This document shows positions 23,333 through 35,860 of a stretch of 64,000 nt of DNA, piece after piece. Position numbers and translations under genes: made by a program. How positions within the stretch are numbered: the stretch's first letter is position 1; each line of letters begins with the position of its first letter. The stretch spans positions 1,633,685 to 1,697,684 of the forward strand of contig NW_006763292.1 in the NCBI RefSeq assembly GCF_000218685.1, given 5' to 3'. The notes below the pieces were generated by a model, which did not search any database, was not told the origin of the DNA, and saw only the letters and a list, made by a program, of their open reading frames with translations. The stretch comes from Serpula lacrymans var. lacrymans S7.9 (taxonomy: Eukaryota; Basidiomycota; Agaricomycetes; Boletales; Serpulaceae).

Positions 23333-24618
23333 GCCCAATACTAGTCACTCTGGACAATCATCCTTGTTAGACATAGAGGATCAAAGTGTGAAGGCAAGCA
23401 GTCACAAAGCGCCTAGAAAAGAAGGAGTATAAGTTGTGGTGATCTGTGCACCAATATATCCCATCAGTAATTTTTTTGGTTCTGTCTTACTTATAAACTG
23501 GCCTAGTCGCCATGTAACACCTCAGACTCATCTACGAGTTCTGAGAGCCCTTATCTTATCTAGATCAAACCCGAACAATTTCAATCCTAAGTACCCTAAT
23601 TCTGTAGTGTCAACTCATCTACTGTATTCCCACACCCCAGACTGTAGCACTCATGGGTCCACATATAATGTCAGCATCCTTGAGCATGTTTTACCTCCCC
23701 CAACTGTTGAGAATGACATGACAATTAGATATTATGATGAGTTGGATCAGCCATACTATATTCTGATAAATATATTCTGAGTTCAATGAAACTGTCTGTT
23801 TTGATTTTGCCTCAAGCGTGAAGTTATCATCTACTATTCTACTATTATTTCTTAGAAGTTGGACTGAATCATTTTTTGAGGCTTTCCTTTGCCGAATCGG
23901 TATATGTGACCTTGGTGTTACTTTTTGTTATTTTTGTGACGTCCGAATAAGCGACAGTATTCCGCTATATTCATGTTCAGGCTTGAACTGAAGTAGGCTA
24001 AGATTTTCAACAACCAGTAGCGACCTTGTGCACCACATCTATTTATGTAGAGCGCCGTACTAGTCGACAAGGTCTCGACATTCATATATATTCATATCCT
24101 CTTGAATGGGCACATGCTTGCCTGTCCTACTTATAAATGTGACACTATTTACATAAACGTGCCTCCTCCATGATCGGGACAGTCAAAGGAGAGGCCGTGA
24201 ATGGAGAGTCTAGTCCTCAGCCAGTGATCCAAAATCAGGATATGACAGTGTCAGTTGACGAGTTTGTCAAGAATTATGCCGTACAAGTAAACACCTCGAC
24301 TTCTTATCTTATCATCATTTCTGCCACCGCCGAAGAGCCAGTAATAGTGGAGTGGCCAATGATAGTTACGACACCGATCACATCAAAAATTTCCTTTCAT
24401 AGTATTGTTTTGTAAGAATTCCTCAGTATTCCTGGCTATAGATACGTATTACTCTCCCTGTTAGTACATCCTTTAGCTTCCTCGGCCCACCAAGCTCTTA
24501 ATGTTAATCAACTTTTTTCCCAGCACTCCATCTCTCGGTTTCTGCCTGCGGAACACAAGTAACCGCGCTAAACTGATCCAAATAGACACTCTAAAGTTGA
24601 ACATTGAACATCTGAGCC
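23333..24618. other. Spacer upstream of APS3, no supported gene
   Basis: Short frames at 23436-23780 and 24170-24415 show no known domain. The second (MIGTVKGEAVNGESSPQP) begins 450 bases before APS3 and could be a small exon, but it has no recognisable continuation. Confidence 0.35.
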
Positions 24619-25585
24619 ATGATCCATGCAGTTCTTATCTGTTTGTTCTTCGCTTCTCGTATTCATCCTTGCACCGTACTGATCTTCTTTGGGGATCTCC
24701 AGTCAATACGTCAGGGGTTGCTAGATTAACCAAATTTTACACGCCTCTCCACCAATCTTCTCAGACTCTCGTTGAAAAGATATTTTCACTCATCTCGTCG
24801 CGACCAGCCGGCCTTTGCAACTTTTTAGACGCTCCAGAGCTCGAAGCATTTTTAGGCCCGAAGGATGACGCAGACGAGAGATGGAGAGTGGTATACAGAA
24901 ACTACGCAACCCTTTATTTCGTTTTCGTCGTGGACGGCGCCGAGAGTGAGCTGGGTATCTTGGACTTGATCCAGGTGTGTTTTTTAAAAACGTGTTCCGG
25001 AACCCAAAGCCGCATACGCTGAAAACGGCTGCGTGATATTCCAATTGCAGGTATTTGTAGAAGGTTTGGATCGTGCTTTTGAGAACGTCTGCGAATTAGA
25101 TTTGGTCTTTCACTTCGACGAAGTATGCCGTGATTTCTTTATAATGCAATCGATCATGCAGTACTCACTGTTGCGCAGGCACATCACATACTTGCCGAAA
25201 TCATTCAAGGGGGCCTCGTGCTGGAAACAAATGTCGAAGAAATCGACACCTCAGGTCCGTGCTGTCCTGTCATATGTTTTTCCCATGCAGTCCACCTATC
25301 AACTATATGCACCGTTAATGTCCTGTGTCTGGCTATGACAAGCCGAGTGTTCTGTTCAGAAGACACCTCATCATGTGTTCCTTATCAGATGCTCCAAGAA
25401 GTTCTCTTAACTGATGCTACTTCGGATCACCAACAGTGCAACGTGCTGCCAAAGCAAGAAAAGATTCGTTCGCTATGGCTAATCCCTTGTCGTTGGGCGG
25501 TGGAGGGGTAGGCTCCCGCAATGCTTCATTGCAAACGCCGCTCGGCTGGTTAGCAGGTAGATTTACAGGTGTTGGTGCACGATAG
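24619..25585 (+). CDS. APS3: AP-3 adaptor complex sigma subunit
   Basis: This is the small (sigma) subunit of AP-3, which carries cargo from the Golgi/endosome to the vacuole. Five exons (24619-24640, 24703-24974, 25051-25122, 25179-25254, 25437-25585) give 196 residues. The first exon is only 22 bases (MIHAVLI plus one base) and joins NTSGVARLTKFYTPL after an intron. Next come VYRNYATLYFVFVVDGAESE, LGILDLIQVFVEGLDRAFEN, VCELDLVFHFDEAHHILAEI and GGLVLETNVEEIDTSVQ, the full clathrin-adaptor small-chain domain. The C-terminal tail (ANPLSLGGGGVGSR and onward) is typical of fungal sigma-3. Intron 4 is 182 bases, the longest in the gene, and might hide alternative splicing. Confidence 0.92.
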
Positions 25586-26041
25586 TCAGACCATAGCGTT
25601 GAAATCATTCATTGTACTTGTACTTGTATCAAATACATCTAGACTGACTGACCTTTTCAATAATTGTGACGAATTACTGCGTAATTACTACAGGAGTGAT
25701 TCTCGTTATTAATACTTACTGGCGCTCCATCCGTCATGTCGGTGTTACTGCTTAGCTGACATGGGATTCCAGAATTGGGTCAATGTCGTGACATGCGTCA
25801 AGGTGGTTCAAGGAGTCCGAAAGACCGCGACAAGACGGTTATGAGCCGAGCGTCAGTAAGGTGCCACTTGATAATAGCAGCAACTGTATGCCACTGAAGC
25901 ATAACATCTAGTCGGATGAACCTCGCAAGGACACATTTTTGGAAGTATATCGGAAGTCGGATGACTATCAATTGGCTGCGGGTGCCAGAGAAGTCCCTAA
26001 GCGATGAGTACAGTCAGCGTATAAACAGCTATGTTCAAACT
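25586..26041. other. Spacer between APS3 and MED6
   Basis: The two genes converge here. Only 3' flanking sequence is seen. Confidence 0.5.
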
Positions 26042-27166
26042 TCAATTATACCCACGTTTCTTCTTCTTCTTGCCTGCACCTGCCGAAACCCTGGCCGGAT
26101 TGGCATCTCGTGGGGTTGGTGCATTAGAGGTTGCTTTGGGCGTGACATCTCTAGTACCAGAAGGAGCAGGTGTAGTCGATAAACGTTGACTTGGACCGGC
26201 AACGGGGGTATCGGGGACACTCTCCGCCTCGATGGCAAGTACACGGGAAGAGAAAGAGGCGTTAGAGTGTACTGCAGTCGTCCTCATAGCATTGAGCATA
26301 AGGGAATCATTTTGCTTCTTCTGTACGGCGGCTTTTGGCTTTTCCATAAACGGAGGAAGGTCTTGTTGGCTTGCGGCGCCGATAGGGTCTACCTGCGATT
26401 TATGGTTTTTGTTTGTTCCTTCAACCAGGGACGGGTCCATAACTGGCCAGACGAAACCGGTACGAGGGGTGTAATCCGGTCTATATGAGCGCAGTATATC
26501 CAGAGATGACTGCAAAGAGTAAAGGGAGGTGAGCTAATATAAATCTTTAATTAGGCTGGGATTTTCCATTGCATCGGGAATAAACGCATACCAAACGGTT
26601 GGACAAAACCGTGTAAACATCCGGGGATTGATAAATACGATTGTTGACTACAAAGTAAGCGGCAAGTGGGCGTACTGTGAACAGGAGCACGTGAGCGAGA
26701 CGTCTAAGATAGATTGTGAATGTAGGTGAAACCTTCTTCGGGTGAAAGACGCTCCCTTTTGTGGATGATGAAAAGGGACGGAGGGTGTGCATGGACGAGG
26801 GCAAATTCAATGCCAGTGAATCGCCTGTAATGGATAGTAAAAGATGATGTAAACCAGCCGGAGTACCGAAGGAAGAAGGGAAGAACGCACTTTAGTTCTT
26901 CCGCCTCGTTGAGGATAGGCATTGCAATGTGCATGGTTTGCATGCGGAGAACCTGGTTGTTGCTTTGTTTGTCGTAGAACATGGAAGTTGCGAAGTAATC
27001 GAACACATTATCGACGGTCAGAGGGCCGTTTGCCTAGACAGATGGAAGAGGAGGATGAGTCAAGGGACGGAAATGAGGGAGGAAGAGGAGAGACTTGGAT
27101 CCATTCATGCCAAATGAAGAACCTGTGTGTATAGTCGTCGAGGGGGTGGAGGTCGCTGTTATCCAT
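26042..27166 (-). CDS. MED6: Mediator of RNA polymerase II transcription subunit 6
   Basis: MED6 is a head-module subunit of Mediator, which bridges activators and RNA polymerase II. Five exons (27095-27166, 26891-27033, 26733-26824, 26592-26674, 26042-26533) give 293 residues. The conserved N-terminal domain reads DDYTHRFFIWHEWIQANGPL, DNVFDYFATSMFYDKQSNNQ, VLRMQTMH, FTGIEFALVHAHPPSLFIIH, KRERLSPEEVRPLAAYFVVN, NNRIYQSPDVYTVLSNRL and LTSLYSLQSSLDILRSYRP. The C-terminal part is Pro/Ala/Ser-rich and ends in a basic tail, GKKKKKRGYN. The first Met in the conserved frame with normal flanks is at 27166. The gene is divergent from the NRAMP gene. Confidence 0.94.
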
Positions 27167-27522
27167 GACAACGGGACAGATAGGGATGCGGAGGAGAGCA
27201 GAAGGTGGAGTGACAGTACCGTTCACAGTGTGGCAGCAATAGGACCGATTGGGAAAACAAGCTTGGGTACAAAAACGGGCAGACAGCTGCCGCTCAATTC
27301 CGGCGGTAATTTTGGCAAAGCGTTGGAAAAAAGGATATTTTAAGCAATTTCCTGAATGAATTTAGGTCGAAATCAGATACGATTATAGTTGATTTTATAG
27401 TTTCTTTCGAATAAATCTGATAAGATCTGGTGCAAACCTTTTTGGTGCTTGGCTACTGTCGTCCAAGTTCACACTTGCAATCGCCAGACTTCACACCTGA
27501 CGGGGTCATTTTTGTAGTTATG

Positions 27523-27530
27523 TATATATA
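27523..27530 (+). promoter_or_regulatory. TATA box of the NRAMP gene
   Basis: TATATATA lies 52 bases upstream of the start codon at 27582 in the 415 base divergent region shared with MED6. Confidence 0.5.
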
Positions 27531-27581
27531 CCGTACCATGCATCTCTACAGCCCGTGTCTTTCTCCCAGACATACCCTGCA

Positions 27582-29849
27582 ATGTCTTCTCAAATCCACT
27601 CCAGGCCTTCGTCGCCTCCAGCCCACTCTTCTTCACATGTCTCCACCTCATCTACCTCTTCACTCGCTCGTGAGAAGTGGTCTGCGCGTTCAGTCCTCAA
27701 AATTCTCGTGCACCACATGAAAAGACACGTTGGCGTAGGCATCGTCTGCGCTGTTGGCTACTTTGACCCGTAAGCTTCCCCCAGCCACTCCCAGTCGTGA
27801 ATAACCTCTCAGCTGCGACTCAGGGGTAACTGGAGCGTCGATCTGCAAGCCGGCTCCAGTTTTGGGTACAGGCCCATGCTATTTGTGATTCTTCTCTCAG
27901 GAATCATCGCAATCGTTCTCCAGGTCCGCTTTCTTTTTGCTTCACCTCGCTCGTTTGTCTGATAAGAGCTGCATAGGTCTTGGCGGCTAGATTAGGCTGC
28001 GTTACCGGCCTAGGTAGGTATCTTGTTCAAACGGTCCTTGAATATCATGCGATTTTCATTGCCGACTAGATCTGGCTTCACATTGTCGGCTCCTTCTTCA
28101 CGACCACCCAAAGCATCCTCGCCTCGTGAGGCGTTTAGTCCTGTACCCCTTGTACGCTTTGTGCGAAATTGCCATCATCAGCACAGATTTGGCAGAACTC
28201 CTTGGCTCTGCCATCGGTTTTTGCCTCTTATTCCCGACGCTCCCCCTCTGGTCTGGTGTATTGTTGACGGGTGCGGATGTTTTGATTTTCCTCATCATCG
28301 GTGACCCATCAAGAGGCGGCGGGCGACCCGTCAGATTATTCGAATTCACTATCATAATCCTGGTAAGGCAGTCCCTTTCGCACGTCAAGTCTCAACTGGC
28401 TGATCAACTTCCGTAAAGGTTGCCGTAGTGTTTGTTTGTTTTATTATTCTCCTAATTAGGATGGACCCTGCGTGGCCTGAGGTTTTCCTCGGCTTCTTAC
28501 CTTCGCAAGGACTATTCCAAACCCAGCCCAATGCAGTTTACACCTGTGAATACTTTTTAGGCTATTCCGGCAACTTACATTGACATGTCACCCCCCTAGC
28601 TATTGGAATCGTTGGGGCGACCGTCATGCCTCACGCATTATTTTTAGGATCTTCTCTTGCAACGCAAGACCGAGTGTCCACGGCACCTAGGCCGTTACCA
28701 ACCCCATCAACAACGTCTGAGCCCGGCGTCCGTGGCCGATGGACCCGAATACGTCGTGCTCTCTTCAGTATTTACCGCTCAGAAAAGAGGGAATCAAAAG
28801 ATCTTACGACCAGACATGGACTCCGTGAAAATAACTCGCTAAAATTCATCTCTGCACATATTCGCCATGGCACTGTCGATGTTGTCCTCAGCTTATTAGC
28901 GGTTGCCGTACCAATCAATTCTGCGTAAATATAGTTCTTGATCTCCTGCTACCTTACTAAAGCTAAAATATTTTCATAGGATCTTGATTCTTGCTGCCAC
29001 CGTATTTTATAGTCCGGATAACACCACCTCGGTTGGACTCTTCAATATGCACACTCTCGTAGGACAGAGTCTTGGAAAGGGTCAGCATTTCCAGTGTGCC
29101 ATGGCTCTGAATTTACTCATTTCGCTATAATCTCAAAGGAGCTGCCCTTATGTTTGCGCTCGCTCTGATCTGCTCTGGTCAGACTGCCAGTATCACTGCT
29201 ACTTTAGCAGGTCAGATCGTATCGGAAGGATTTATCCTGTGGAACATTTCCGTATGTAACCAGTTCTTTTATACGTCACGGCGACAATACTTAGCTCTCT
29301 TCCTAGCCCTTCTTCCGCCGCCTTATCACCCGATTAATCAGTTTAATCCCGTCCATGATAGTAGCTGTCGCTTTTGGAAGGTCTGGTATCAATACACTCC
29401 TCGTCGCATCTCAAGTTGCACTCTCCGTTGTTCTCCCTTTTGTCGCATTCCCCCTCATCTATCTCACGTCATCGAAAACGGTCATGTCCGTACCGAAACC
29501 AGCAATTTCCTCTCCCGAACCCTATGATGACGCTGCAAAGGCGTCATCCCCAGAACCAGCACATCGATCTGTCACCAGCATAGCAGATGTTGTGCGGTCC
29601 CCGCCAGAATTGCCATCCACGCATATTGATATCAACTTACATGACGAAGAAAAATCTAACATTATTGTCAATGAAGTACACGAAGTTAACGAAGCAGATC
29701 AAAAGAAACCAACTGTTGCTCCAACTGAAACCGTGGACTTCAGTAGCGGATATGTATTGACAGGATTAGCATACGCGATATGGCTAGTTGTACTAGTCGC
29801 TAATGTTTATGCGATTGTAGCGCTGGGCATGGGCGAGACGGGGCAGTGA
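27582..29849 (+). CDS. NRAMP-family divalent metal transporter (SMF-type)
   Basis: A proton-coupled Mn2+/Fe2+ transporter of the NRAMP family, likely in the plasma or an endosomal membrane. The start at 27582 (MSSQIHSRPSSPPAH) gives a Ser/Pro-rich cytosolic N-terminus. TM1 carries the metal-binding DPGN motif (VGYFDPGNWSVDLQAGSSFG) and TM6 carries the MPH motif (GATVMPHALFLGSSLATQ). Other spans include LFVILLSGIIAIVLQVLAAR, CEIAIISTDLAELLGSAIGF, VAVVFVCFIILLI, SLLAVAVPINSAILILAA and MIVAVAFGRSGINTLL. A hydrophilic insert lies between TM6 and TM7. A long acidic loop precedes the last span (SGYVLTGLAYAIWLVVLVAN), as in yeast Smf proteins. Length is about 610 residues with many short introns. 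SMF1, SMF2 and SMF3 cannot be separated here. Confidence 0.92.
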
Positions 29850-30029
29850 ACTTTCCAACACGTATGATCATCATAACTTTGTAGGTTACCAGTTGACTTG
29901 TAAAACTGTAACTTTCACGACTGTACAATAAACAAACACTTTCCCACATTGCATAAAAATTGGTCACATTATATTTGTACAAGTGCGCAGCTAACCAATT
30001 ACAACTGGTGCATATCAAAATCTCCGCAC

Positions 30030-32578
30030 TCAAAACGCAACTTTTTCAACTAATCCATCCATCTCACGCTGGTAACACCTATGCTGGCTAATTTGATATG
30101 CAAAGTTGGCAGCGAAACCTTTACTGTCCTGTGTTATCTTGAGGGTGTCTCTTGCAGCGGAGGATACACTATATCTTCCAGTCGTTACAACACCATAGGA
30201 TGATACAACCTCATCACTACCGCGAGGCGGTGCGAACAGTTCAACATCTGGTAATCTTACGACATCCCGCAAGAAATCCACGCCTGTGGACGACAATCAG
30301 ATTCACGTGGAACGATATTTATGAAGATGGAAACAAACCCTCGCCGATGGCACCAATCGGTTTGCAGTGTCCAAACGCCTCTCTCACCCAGTGGACTGCA
30401 CGGCCATTATTGGCGAGCTCTTTAATGTGTTTTTCACCAGACGGAATATAGATAGCATCAAACAAAGTAGATCGCTGTCCTTCGAAGTGGTGATCTGCCG
30501 TAACACCTTCACCAATATCCTGAGCCTCGGAAGGGTGAATTTTGTTTCGCCGGGGTCCGATGATGTAGCATACGGCTTTAGCGCTTGTCAGGATGGCACG
30601 AACGGCTTGCAATTCCACAGCATTGAACCCATCAGCGATCAAAATGGCGATGCGCCTAGATACAATGGTGGGCTCCTTGGACGCGTATTCCAACTGAGAG
30701 AGACCCTTACTGGTGTGACCGTGATTGGGCCGCCCAGGCTTCTCGGGCAACACCCCGTCGACCTTGATCGCAATAGTTTTAGCGAGCTCGAAGTCGATGT
30801 TGCTTAGTACGGTAGTGTAGGATTTGTAGACAGCTGGGTCGTCGCAGTGACTGAGTTCAAACGAGATAGCGTTGATCAAATGCGACTTTTCGTATGGCGC
30901 AAGGGAATTATAGAATAGCTGCGCCTGGCTGTAGTGCTCCTGGAATTTCTCCCCACGAACTCGTTTTTTTATGCCTTCTACGCGTTGGGCGAACCTGAGG
31001 GAACTTATTATACAAGAACGTATGATATCGAGTGTGCTCAACTTACTCTGCATATCCGCCTTCTTCAGGTTTGACCGGTCGGCCAATATCCTTTCGATTT
31101 GGCCAGTAATTGACGCTACTTTGAACAATGCGATGTCGACTCTTCCCATCGCGGTTATGGTTCAACACTGGACATACTGGTCGATTGATGGGTAGCTGGA
31201 GTAATTTATATAAGTGGATATTGACATGAAAGCATAGTCAGCAGCTTACTTCTTCCCAATTGACACCTAGTCTCGAAATTTGAGTATCGAAGTAAGAAAA
31301 ATTGCGCCCTTGCAGCAAGGGATCGTCACTAAAACCAATACCGGGAACGATGTGGCTTGTACAAAAAGCAACTTGCTCAGTTTCAGTGAAAAATTCGTCG
31401 ACAACGCGGTTGAGGACAAGTTCTCCAATTTCCTCGAGAGGAACCAGTTCCTGAGGCCACACTTTGGTTGCATCCAAGATATCGAACTCAAACTCGTGCT
31501 CTCTGGACTCTGGGAGCGTTTGAATGGCAAGCTTCCACTTCGGGTAAGCACCGTTCTCAATCGCTTCATTAAGATCTTTTCGGTGGAAATCGGGATCCTG
31601 ACCGGCGATTTTAAGAGCTTCATCCCACATCAGACTGTGTACACCAAGCTCAGGGATCCAATGGAATTTCACGAAATGACGTTCCCCTTGGGCATTGAGG
31701 AGGGTGTATGTGTTTACGCCGAAGCCTTGCATCATGCGGAATGACCGTGGTACACCACGATCGGACATAACCCACATTATCATATGGGCCGCTATGAAGC
31801 AGGTTTCAAATTAAAGCTATGCCGATGACGATTTGAGCTCACTTTCCGGTTGTAAACCACTAAAATCCCAGAAGTTGTTGTGCGCGGTTTGGCCTTGAGG
31901 TACTTCATTATGAGGTTCTGGCTTAACAGCATGTACGAGATCAGGGAATTTGATAGCGTCCTGGATGAAGAAGACAGGTATATCGTTTCCAACAAGGTCC
32001 CAATTTCCCTCATCTGTGAAGAATTTGATTGCAAAACCACGAACATCACGAACGGTGTCCTGATGATTTGTGTTAGGTGCATCATATGTGAGATGAAGAT
32101 GAAGTCAATACCGCGCTACCACGAGATCCTTGAACTGTACTAAACCGAATGAAAACAGGGGTGGACCTCGAGGAATCAGTCAAAACAGGCGCATATGTGT
32201 ACTTGGAAGCACGATCATCATAAACCTTGAAGTATCCATGAGCTCCGGCGCCGCGTGCATGCACTACACGTTCTGGAATGCGTTCGTGATCGAAGCGATG
32301 AATTTTCTCGCGACCAATCTGATCTTCAAGGAGAGAAGGGCCGTTATCACGGCCATTTGTCACCTTGAGCCTGAGGAAGGAGGTTCAGTTACCCAAGTGA
32401 AGACAGGAATAATGAGAGAAAGTCACCAGTTATCAGTGTCAGATACTTTAACGCCGTGGTCTGTTGTTAAAGCTTGACCTGACTTGGGTTCTTGTATGTC
32501 AGACTGCAAGTCGGCAATTTTTGCGGACGAGGTGACGGTGGAAACAGCTTTTTGTATGGTATCCCGAATACTAGACAT
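30030..32578 (-). CDS. Large-subunit monofunctional catalase
   Basis: It breaks down hydrogen peroxide using haem. Seven exons (32427-32578, 32112-32370, 31843-32059, 31250-31791, 31047-31195, 30339-30994, 30030-30283) give 742 residues, the size of clade 2 large-subunit catalases. The distal active-site region [20 protein letters not shown] holds the catalytic His. [20 protein letters not shown] and [17 protein letters not shown] are standard haem-pocket stretches. [15 protein letters not shown] holds the proximal Tyr. From about residue 560 comes the extra DJ-1/glutamine-amidotransferase-like domain ([39 protein letters not shown]). No signal peptide is seen, so it is probably intracellular. 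The gene is convergent with NRAMP. Confidence 0.95.
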
Positions 32579-33387
32579 GACGTTTCGTAGACAGATATGA
32601 ATCGATTAATTGAGATGTGCAACACATCCCTAGGTATATATACTGTCCCAGTGTTTCTGTGAAGAGATGAGGTCATTGCAAGTGAAGACGATTCCAGTCG
32701 TCAGTGGTGACGGAATGGTGTGGTTGGCAGTTCAACAGATCGCTCAGTTGCCAGAAAAGGATTCCGGCGTGATCTTACCAAGGTCACGTCACACAAAGCA
32801 GAGCGCTGAGAAATGTGCAGAAAACAAACGACAGTCATATTGCAGACTGGGTGCATATCGATGTTGGTCGATATATAGCAGACATCGTGAAGGTGAAGAA
32901 AACATTTTCCAGTTCTTTTTGCATCCAGTATGTACAAGTGTTTAATATAATTAACGATAATCCGAAAACGATGAGCAGATTTGTGTAAAGCTAGGGAAAA
33001 CATAACATTCAGAGAATTTCCAGAAAATCGTCACGTCGATCTTTGTCTATGGCTTTGAAGACAGATAAAGTGGTATCGAAACCCAACAGACTGAGCATGG
33101 AAGCAACTAATACTGGGAATATAGGGAAATCACATTGTGATCACGCTCGTCGCTGGGTCCATGCAACTATGGCAGAACGGTACGATACGTGACACACTGT
33201 GTGATTGATGCAGGATACGAAACGTCATCGGGATAATGGGAGACGGATCGATCTTCAACTGCATGGATTCAGTGGCGAATAATTTCGCACAAGATTTAGC
33301 TGTTATAAAGTCACAATTAGTAGCTGCACATGCCATCACAATAAAGAAAGATACTGACGCATATAGAAACCGTGATGACGTTCGTTT
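32579..33387. other. Catalase promoter region and 3' flank of the C2H2 gene
   Basis: No gene is seen in these 809 bases apart from unsupported short frames. The catalase TATA box lies within. Confidence 0.5.
32635..32642 (-). promoter_or_regulatory. TATA box of the catalase gene
   Basis: TATATATA on the minus strand lies 57-64 bases upstream of the catalase start codon at 32578, a normal distance for a stress-inducible TATA promoter. Confidence 0.55.
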
Positions 33388-34534
33388 TTATTTGATGTCA
33401 GCACAAGAACACTCAGTTGGGCGTCCGACCCAACCTTTCCCACAGGAGTTACACCATCCCCTCGGGCCCTTATCCACGCCAACGGACTTTTTAGAAGCCG
33501 AAGAATGGGCAGAGCACACAGACTCGTCCCGGTGGATACTAACCAGATGACGTCCCAAATCATGTTTACGACTAAATGACCTACCACATGAGCGATGAGG
33601 GCAAACATGTGGCTTCAGGCGGTTGGGATCATGTGTCGCCATATGTGTCTTCAAGTTGTAGGCACGAGCAAAAGCTAGTTGCGCATATTGTTTTTAGCCC
33701 CAATTATAACTGACGATTAAATAAAAATTGCTCACCGCGGGGACATGAAACACACTTGTACCGCTTGCGCGGGTCATCTTTGATGTCATCCTCCACTGGT
33801 CGAGTACGGGTCTGAGGAACAGACGCCACAGGAAACTGAGACACATTAGAGGGAGAGATCGTAGTTTGATTGGAAACCCCAACGTTGTAGCCAAGCTGCG
33901 CGTAATAATCGGGAGAGGCAGAAGAATTCACACGAGCGTTGGTCTCAGCAAAGTCAGAGAAGGTCGACTGGTCGAAAGCACTCTCAGCAGCAGGAACAGA
34001 CAGCGGGGGCTGCGGGGAAGGCGTAGGAGGCAAGGCGCTAAAAGAGTTTGGGTCCACAGTGATGGGACGGGCACCGGAAGTGGGTGGCGTTACACTGACA
34101 CCGCCGTAGTCAGAGACACCGCCTTCGACTCGAATCCTTTGAAAGTCCATCTCGAGGTCAAGAGGGAAGGAATAATTGGTGGAAGAGTATGGGGAACTAG
34201 GATAATTGTAAAAAGATTCTGAATGCGAGGACAGAGAATCGTAGGCTGATTCAGAGGAGACAGTAATAGTAGACGGAGGGCCACACGTGGGGGTGTCGGA
34301 TCTCAAGAAAGTGTAGGCGTCGTTGGAGTCGACGGTGAGAAGCTGCAGCTGGACTTCGTTGAAAGCCGCGAGGCTGGAGTCGAGTTCTAATTCGAAGAGA
34401 TCGGGGTGTGGTGCAAGGATGTCAGAAGGCGAGTGAAATGAAATAAAGTCGAGGCCTTGTTGCTGCTGCTTTGCGTATTCAGCGTTGTAGGCCTCGAAAG
34501 GAGGAGTATAAATGTTTGTTTGCGGGTCAGACAT
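33388..34534 (-). CDS. C2H2 zinc-finger transcription factor, two fingers
   Basis: A likely nuclear DNA-binding regulator of unknown targets. Two exons (33736-34534 and 33388-33674) give 361 residues. The first 240 residues are rich in Ser, Pro, Thr, Tyr and Gln, typical of an activation domain. A basic segment (DDPRKRYKC) leads into finger 1 (YKCVSCPRAFARAYNLKTHM). The intron splits finger 1 inside PRA. Finger 2 is HVCPHRSCGRSFSRKHDLGR, ending with HLVSIH. The C-terminus has four extra cysteines (WCNSCGKGWVGRPTECSC) that may bind another metal. The layout of two C-terminal fingers recalls CRZ1-like and related fungal factors, but no orthologue is named. Confidence 0.82.
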
Positions 34535-35776
34535 GTCGAATGAAACGAGCTGCGGATAAATTTAAGGAGGACTGTGCTTTGTATGTCTGTCGCTAGCGGG
34601 AGAGCAGAGAAGTGTGAGTCAAGGAGAGAACACACTTGTGGGGCGAAATCAAAGCCTTTGGCTGCTGCGGAACACGTACCTGCCTTGCTTTATACGGATT
34701 TGCAACTCAGCGAATGGCAACTCTTCTCACCCTCACAGCAACACTACTCTCGGCACTTTCCGGCTGCAACCAGAGTCTTTGAGCGCGAACCTCAGGCTGA
34801 GCGAACTATATCTACATTGGACTTGTCATGCAGCCGAGCCGCTCTATCTGTGCAGCAGAGAGACAACTGCAAGTTGCAGTAAGGTGCCACCTAGAATGCT
34901 GACGACTGCTATTGTGTCATCCATGCAGCGTGTGAATATCATCCTGAATTGGCTCAACTCGAGACTGGGACGCCCAGACTTCATGCGCATCATGGCCTCT
35001 CCCCTGGCTCAATGTTCTTTGTTATCTTGCAGGGTAAGCTGCGCACAGCAGACCTCGTAAACAACTCGAAGAAGCGATTCTATTGCAGCACCGCAGCCTG
35101 TCTGCATCACATGGCACCGCCAGTCCGCAGCCCACTACAAGAAACAGTCTCATGTCAATCCCAGTATGCTTGCAGTCGCGCGGATATTGATGCCCGGTCC
35201 AGCACGAATTCAGCGAGGCCAAGAACATCCTATCGTCTCCGCAGCCCAAGCTCACTTGCTCTCGTGTTTGTCTCTATCATCATAATGTTTTTTATGTGGG
35301 GATCATCTTCAAGGTGTCCAATTCCTCTGCCGAAAATTTACCGCGTGGTTCGCTGAGCGCAGTGAGCGCGAAGGACATCATGATGTACCTGCGGATGCGC
35401 TGGAATCATTTACGCAGTCTATCAGAAGGCATAGCCTGCGGCGCAGCCACTGACTCTATGTTATAGCCATTTTTGGTCACTCACCCGTATGATGTCCTTT
35501 ACTCTCTCCGTGGCATAATAATTCTCAATCCTCATAGTTGTTCTAACAGTACTTGGTAGAGCATTATGTCATTTTTTTAAAAATCGCACCTGATGCGAAT
35601 TATAGTAGAGTGCAGCTATCACCTTGCCTCATTATCGTCCCACCCTTCCTTCTGATAAAGACCGTGACGCTCAAACGTACCAGGACAGCCATTCCGTCGG
35701 AGGCGTAGTACACACGTGTCGAATTGCAGTTTGAGCTTACTTTATACTATAAACGCTTCTTGGTGTCTGAAGATAT
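34535..35776. other. Long upstream region of the C2H2 gene
   Basis: About 1.2 kb without a supported gene. A 148-codon plus-strand frame at 34614-35060 lacks any domain and has an unconvincing composition. It may hold a long promoter for the regulator. Confidence 0.4.
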
Positions 35777-35860
35777 GCCCGCCTAGCTCAATCGGATAGA
35801 GCGTCAGACTCTTATGACTAGGCGATCTGAAGGCTGCGAGTTCGACCCTCGCGGTGGGCT
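35777..35860 (+). tRNA. tRNA-Lys (anticodon CTT) with a short intron
   Basis: Acceptor GCCCGCC pairs with GGTGGGC (one G-T). The D arm is GCTC/GAGC, the anticodon stem TCAGA/TCTGA with loop CTCTTA plus A, and the T arm GCGAG-TTCGACC-CTCGC. About 10 bases (TGACTAGGCG) after position 37 form the intron. A T-rich tract follows. The anticodon CTT reads AAG lysine codons. Confidence 0.93.

Noticed and set aside
34614..35060. 148-codon frame upstream of the C2H2 gene
   Set aside because: No domain is visible, and the region fits a promoter better.
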